This document shows positions 57,951 to 64,000 of a DNA stretch of 64,000 bases, piece after piece. The notes beneath the pieces were generated by a model. The model was not told where the DNA came from. It saw only the letters and a list, made by a program, of their open reading frames with translations, and ran no database searches. The translations under genes were made by a program, and so were the position numbers. The stretch lies in contig JAVDOI010000003.1 in NCBI GenBank assembly GCA_032191485.1, positions 8,680,986 through 8,744,985 on the forward strand, in the 5' to 3' direction. Source of the DNA: Leptoclinus maculatus. Its lineage: Eukaryota > Chordata > Actinopteri > Perciformes > Stichaeidae. Within the stretch, counting starts at the first letter, position 1. Every line of letters starts with the position of its first letter.

Positions 57951-58480
57951 ATACAAATGCACACGATTTTCCTCTTTTTTTTAAACCCCACACGCTCAAT
58001 GCACATTTGCACTTTCTCTCGTACGCCCACACAATCTTCCTCTCCTTCACGCTCTCTCTTTCACACACACTCACACACACAATCACATCATCTTCCTATT
58101 ATCCCACCCACACATATCAGATATACAGACACGCATCTCCACACTCTCGGAGAAAGAAAGAAAAACACACTCCTATCTATGAAAACGCTCCGGTATAGAT
58201 TCATGAAACACACACTCCTCCTGAATAAATCTGTCCTCATGTGGTTTAATTTGACCATACGGTGTGAAGTGTGTGTGTGTGTGTGTGATATGGATCCACT
58301 GGCCTGTTAAATAGAGAAGGAACAGATTTCCTGTCCCTGTGTCTCTCCGGACCGCCGTTCTGAACTCTCCCAAGGGTGGAGGGATGGACTGGAAGGGAGG
58401 ACCTCGCTGTGAACATCTGTGACGGCCGGTCCCAGCACAGACTGCAGTGTGACAGGGCCGATCCACAGCAGATGTCACAC

Positions 58481-58482
<2 letters not shown>

Positions 58483-58545
<63 letters not shown>

Positions 58546-58570
58546 TGTGAGTGAGTGTGAGAGAGAGAGA
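58483..58570. repeat. (GT)n followed by GA-rich repeat
   Basis: 60 bp of GT, then GTGA units and GAGAGAGAGAGAG. Confidence 0.95.
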
Positions 58571-59763
58571 GTAATAAGGGTTGAGAAGTCCATGACCTAG
58601 AGAAGATGTAGAAGAAATGCTCTCTGTCCCTCTTTTCATTCTTTTTTTTGTAAATAATCAGGTGGGTAAACATGTCCAGCAGTGGATGATCATCCTATAA
58701 TTATTATTATAAAATAAAAAGTCTAATCCTTTTGTCTTTCCTGCTTGGACCATTTTCCTCCCCACTCTAAACTCCGGGACCATTTTTTGTTGATGTGTTG
58801 TATAAACTATACATGCTTTGCCCCGCAGCCTCTGCAAATGAAATGACAAATGAGTGACGAGCAGAGCTGATGCTGCACTCCTCCCACTCTGCATCTATTC
58901 GCTCTTCCCTCCGTCTCTCCATGATTGGACTTTACCGCCGTATTCCCCTTCTTTCATCGCCCGATTTTTTTACTCCCCAGCGAAGCGTGTCACAGTTCCC
59001 TGGTATACTGAGCCTCTCGATGGGTTCCTGGTTCATAAAACCAACTAACAATGCTTGAAGGTTATTTTTAGGTTTGATTTCCATCATGTCTGGAGAAGCT
59101 ATAGAGAGCAGAAAATGAACCTTCAAACTGAAGAGAATTTACCTCAAAAGAATTCAAATAAAACCCAACTTACTTTGAATAATGTGGCTTTTTCTGCACA
59201 ATGTATGCTAACGAGACGGACAATACCAGACGTAATGCTATATCAGGGAAATGAGTTTGGAGTGTGCACTGATGTCAAACAATAGACACGACAAAAGCGC
59301 AGCCTGTACAATATAGTTCAGTACGACATCGTTGCAAAGAATGCTACCTTTGAGGAACTGATCATGTGATGCAGCATTGTAATTAGACTCAGTAGAGCCA
59401 GGAAGTGATATTTAAACAAAACTTGAAGTGGAAGCTACGTTCAGAATGACCTTGGTGGGGAAAACAGAAGAGGGTCAGCGGTTCTTTGCAGAAGGTTTGA
59501 CCGGGTGAAGCAGGGAGTCGTAGCTAATGAGTAAGCAGACAGTCTGCTCCTCTGCCAATCTATTTCTTTCTCCCCCATCTTATTCCTCCCCCCAAGCCCC
59601 GAGAGTCACAAGGGACACCGGGGAGAAAATGAGAAACATGAATCTGGCACTCGTCTCGAGAGTAACTGTGTTAGGAAGGTGATCCTGGTCAGACCAGATG
59701 GTTCTGACCTGGGATGGAGTAAACTGGTGGAGGCGGAGAGAGTAAAAGAGTGGACAGAGGATA

Positions 59764-59765
59764 GT

Positions 59766-59796
<31 letters not shown>

Positions 59797-59801
59797 GGGG
59801 G
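59764..59801. repeat. (GT)n joined to a G run
   Basis: About 17 bp of GT followed by a run of over 20 G, a potential G-quadruplex. Other long G runs: 38233-38251 and 56779-56790. Confidence 0.9.
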
Positions 59802-62727
59802 TGCACAGAACATGTACCAGTTAAAAGATAGTTCCACCTTATTAAGACTTGAATATAATTTTCATAGTTTTGTTGCAAATGGTGAGCAGGTAAGAGCGAG
59901 TATTCAGATACAGAAGGTGGACAAAATAACAGACACAATCCGTATGAAACAAATTGCTTTCGTCGTCATCATAATGACAAGGTCAGCTACACAGCCCAGT
60001 AACCAGTGTACCGATTAGTGGCGTGTGTCGGCAATAAAAGAGGTCTGGCAATCTCTCTTTAATGAATGCTTTGAGGTCTATACTGTGTGGGATGTGGATT
60101 TGTACGCTTTTAAAGTTTATTTTTAGCCTAATATAGCTGACGTGGCCAGCGTTTATATTTGGAACTGTACTCATCTGCTGTTCAGTTCAAACAGGGCAAA
60201 GATATTTCTAAAAGGTGCATTATTTGCATCTACACAAAACAGTCTAATCTGTATGGGATTTTTTTTTTGTATATCTGTTATCAGAGCTGTGAGAAATTCT
60301 TGTTTTTCACTGTTTAGATAAGACCTGTTATGCAATACTCAGTTGACACAATGCAATCTATTCTTAAGTGTTAACATGGAGCACTGGAGCCTCAACATTT
60401 GGCTTTGACCAGCTGCATCGTCAAAAAAGATCCACAGACACAAGTCAAACTTCATCAAACATGAATAAATCCATTGGTAAAATATTTATTATATTAGGTT
60501 ATTAGGTCAGAACAAGTCAGGCCAAACCTGGAAACACAGTGTTGTTCTTCTGTTCGCCCCAAAAAAGTAAAAATAAATAAAATAATCAAGATCTTGTAAC
60601 AATTTACAGTTAAATTAGCCCAAACTATTTGACACACAGGAGCTTTTCCGAGCTCCTTGAGTTCCTGGGCCCTGCAGCCGTTTTAACATCAGTATGCTGC
60701 CCAGGAACCTCCCAAGTCACCAGACCCAAACAACATTAAACCTGTTTAGGATGCGAAGACCTGGAGCCTTTCCTTCTTATAATAAGCTCCAATATCCTGT
60801 TACCAACAGTTCAGGATTTCTACAGCAGCAGCACAAGACGAGGCCAAGCTCTTTAGAAGGTTAAAGCTATACTTCATATATAATATTTGATGTTTCAGTT
60901 ATTTTGTCCCCTACCTGTACATTTATACACACTCCCTGTTGTCTTCTACATACAGATGCTCTGTCGCTTCTATGGACAGGATAGCTTTTTACACACACTT
61001 TGTTGTCAAATCAAACACACACACACACACACATCACAGCACACAGGAGAACTAATCCGATTTCACAGCCCAAATGAAAAGAGTCTCGCATGAACTCATC
61101 CATTAGCTATTATTAGCTAAATTGACTAATATGTAAACACACACACAAAGCACTGCTGTAGAAAACACAGACACCAAGGGAGACCTGCTGCAAAACTAAA
61201 TAGTGCTGAGTGCTTTTATTTTGTTCGTGGCTCTCCCATGAGAAAACACAGTCCAAGATGCACACCTGTTGAAATGGACCTAAATATTGATCTCAGCATA
61301 ACTCGCTGCCTTAGAAGCTTTAGTGACATGTAATGTTTCAAGTCTATCATTTTCTCGATGCATTGTTTTTACAGCGTGCTCACTTTCTCAGAGGTCTGCA
61401 CTTGCTGTCATAGTGAAATTGACATTTTAGCTAGCTACTGTTGGTACAACTGTCAGGCTTTCTCTTCTCGCACTGCACATACAGCGTTACAGTTGACAGC
61501 GATAACCCTGGCAGAATTGCCACTCAGGCTTTATAGTAATTTGACTGTATATTATTTTACTTTAACAGGCTAAAATGAAAACTGAAGCTGGCAGTTTTAG
61601 CAAGCTAGCTAATTAAGCTTCCTTTAGCTACATTAGCTGGTTAAAAACACTCTCTCCAGGTGACTTTTTTCCCCCAGTCATATATTGAAACAAGAACCCT
61701 GTCCAAAGGGTTCCCATTTACCAAAGGGTGATAAATATGCTCTTGTAGCTACATACATGATATTGTGCTAAAAGACTGAGGGGGAAGACGTGGACTTGTG
61801 GTTCAGGAAAAATAGAAAATAGTTAGTGCAGTGTTTTAGTTTTAAAACTGAAAAGACTAACACTGCCTAAGGTTGCTTGTGCTTAATCTTCCACAAGTCC
61901 AATTAAGAGCAGGACAGTGCTGGAGCTAATGTTAGCATTAACTTTGCTAGCATCCGGGACTGGCGCCCACATTGTGTATAACGCAGGTAATAGTCATGGA
62001 CTAGCAACCCCTTAAACTAATGTAGTTAGCTAATGATGTCATCTGTGGCCTTGGATGTAATGTTTGGTCATTATAAGTTGTATGCTAGTTAGCCGGACAT
62101 GCTATCGATTGTGGCTATATGTTAGGGCTGTTAAACACTGTTTAATCTTTGTGTTTGATCAATTCCTTGTACTTTTGTTCTTGTTTTTTGTAAAGGCTAT
62201 AAAAAACAAGAAACCACTATCCAAACTATGTTGAGTATCGCTCTTCTTACATGTGGAGAAACCGAAAGCTTGACAGACCTGCCATAATAACTGAAGTTTA
62301 TCCCCAAGGAGACATTAAAAACTGCTTATGAGACTAAAACACAGACCCAAACAAGGAAACGTAAGCTTACCAGCACAAAAACCTATCCATGGTTACCATG
62401 CATGGCTCCAAATCCCCTCTAAACAAACCAGTCCAGACAGTTTTTTGTGGGGGAAGTATCAGTTTTCCATTAACGGCTCCAAGTCATTCATCTCCTACTT
62501 TGTTTAAAACCTGAACTGCCAGACGGACAACCTCCTCGCTTGGGGTTAGAGCTTCCCGTTACTCTGCGTCGCACTGGTAGGTGATGATTTTGTGGGAAAG
62601 ACTCAGAGCAGTGAGACTGTTTCTAATTAAGAAAGTGAAATGAGCAGATTTTAACAAGGTCATTTTAACAACCCTGTGCTCTGCTCCACTCACATGGGTG
62701 TGAAAGTGTTTCTCAGCAGGGAGCGAG

Positions 62728-62755
62728 GAGGTAATGGGTGTGGGAACATTACCTC
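62728..62755. repeat. Perfect short inverted repeat
   Basis: GAGGTAATG, a 10-base loop, then CATTACCTC. It sits in a low-repeat stretch (62560-63180) with several TAAT/ATTA homeodomain-type motifs. Confidence 0.75.
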
Positions 62756-64000
62756 GTGGATTGGCGGAGGGCAAATCACAGTCCTGACGGAGCAATGAGA
62801 GCCCATTTGTTTCTAACACCTTCGATATTATGCTGGGGAGCCACCGAGGCCACCAATATCACAATCATAGCTACATTAATAGGCGACAAAGTTATTGTGT
62901 GGTTGAATGTTGCAATTAAAGAATGCAATTAACATGTTTGTCATAGCCTTGAACTTTCTGCTCCGGGCTGTTTGTGTCTGAATTGTATAGCTTGTTTTCA
63001 GTTTGTTTGTCGCCCTTATTAAATTAGAATGAGCTGAATTTAGCTTCAGCACAGCCCGATACAAATCACATTACACTTCAGAGTGAATGATTGCATTTGG
63101 CTCATTGGAATCAGCCGTTGCCATGTTTTTTACTGAAAAAGCTTTTGGTGTTCAACGTACGATTGTTGCCTTGTAATATGTTATCCTCATTTGACTCCAT
63201 TTTTAGCTTATGATAACTCAATCAAGTGTCCCTGTGTTTTCTCCGGATTCCCCTCCAGTGGCTGCAAAGCAGTGGTTGCAATCACTCGACCAGGAGTTAA
63301 GGGATTTGAAGCAGCTTAAATTGTCATGCCAGCCCACAGCTACAGACTGCTTCCTCCATTATTCTCTTTCTGTGAGTCTATAAAAGACAAGGCATGTCCA
63401 GTCCTGATCTTTCTTTCACAAAGTAATCTCTCCATAGTCTCTCAATCATTTATATCCTTTCCCCGTTCATGTGGGACATACTTAGCTACTTACATACTCT
63501 CAACTTTGTCATTGTCAAGTCTGCCCTACATTCTGTGAAAGAAGATGTAAAAATGGGCCCTCGTGTGTTTTTCTTGGGTGCATTTTTAGAAGGAGGTCTG
63601 ATGTCACGCTGACCGCACATTGAGCTGTCCATCATCAGTCCATCAGTGATATTTTTCTTTTCCGTCTTTGGACTGTGTGCGAGACTTGACACTGCCTGAT
63701 GGGAGGACAAACATGTTTTTTTTTTTTAGGACAGGCAATTTTCTTGTCAGTCACTGCAGATTCATTCACTATAATAACCAGAGAGAAAATCCAGCTGGAT
63801 GTTTTTGAGCTAATGCAGGTGGGCAATGTTGCCTCAGAGGAATTGGTAAAAGTTAGGAATTCTGTGCAGGAAAGACATAAGGGCTTACAGGGATGAAGAA
63901 GAGACTGATCGCTGAGTTTTCTTCGTGTAGCGCTGTAGCCTTGAGGGATTTGGTACAACTATATAGAACACAGATTTCCCACACAACACACAACAGATGC

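Overview
The window is vertebrate nuclear DNA and almost certainly teleost. It has GT-AG introns of very different lengths, dozens of long CA/TG microsatellites, and several interspersed repeats that I recognise as common in teleosts. The exon sequences match vertebrate proteins closely. The species cannot be fixed from sequence alone; a percomorph-like fish is a guess. All recognised genes are on the + strand.

Region 1 (1-26820) is one long transcription unit. Eleven exons (2206-12536) encode CNKSR3 (connector enhancer of kinase suppressor of Ras 3) from the CRIC region through the PDZ domain to its natural C-terminus. The SAM-domain exons lie upstream of the window. Twelve further exons (14772-26820) encode an IPCEF1-type protein (PH domain plus conserved tail). 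The two parts join in one open frame if a splice donor inside the last CNKSR3 coding exon (12494/12495) is used. So the locus can make a short CNKSR3, a long CNK protein (936 aa within the window, with SAM, CRIC, PDZ and PH once the upstream exons are added), and possibly a 438-aa IPCEF1-like form from an internal ATG at 22014.

Region 2 (26821-50265) starts with about 1.3 kb of IPCEF1 3' UTR. About 0.3 kb after its last poly(A) signal comes the ATG of scaf8 (28446), in the same orientation. Twenty coding exons give a 1447-aa protein with an N-terminal CTD-interacting domain, a Gln-rich part, an RS-rich part, an RRM and a large Pro/Gly/RD-rich C-terminal exon. Intron 2 (12.3 kb) is full of repeats, including an internally deleted hAT transposon and two copies of a common teleost repeat.

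Region 3 (50266-64000) has no exon I can recognise. It contains a hAT element with an 8-bp target-site duplication, microsatellites and low-repeat stretches with small inverted repeats that could be conserved non-coding elements. In mammals TIAM2 follows SCAF8, so this may be tiam2 upstream or 5' intronic DNA, but no TIAM2 coding sequence is visible.

Functionally the window pairs a signalling scaffold (CNK3 with ARF/cytohesin adaptor IPCEF1) with an RNA polymerase II CTD-binding RNA-processing factor (SCAF8). The linkage is syntenic and does not imply a shared pathway. I see no new biological system. The most notable points are the CNK3-IPCEF1 reading frame, its composite exon, and the very short gap to scaf8.
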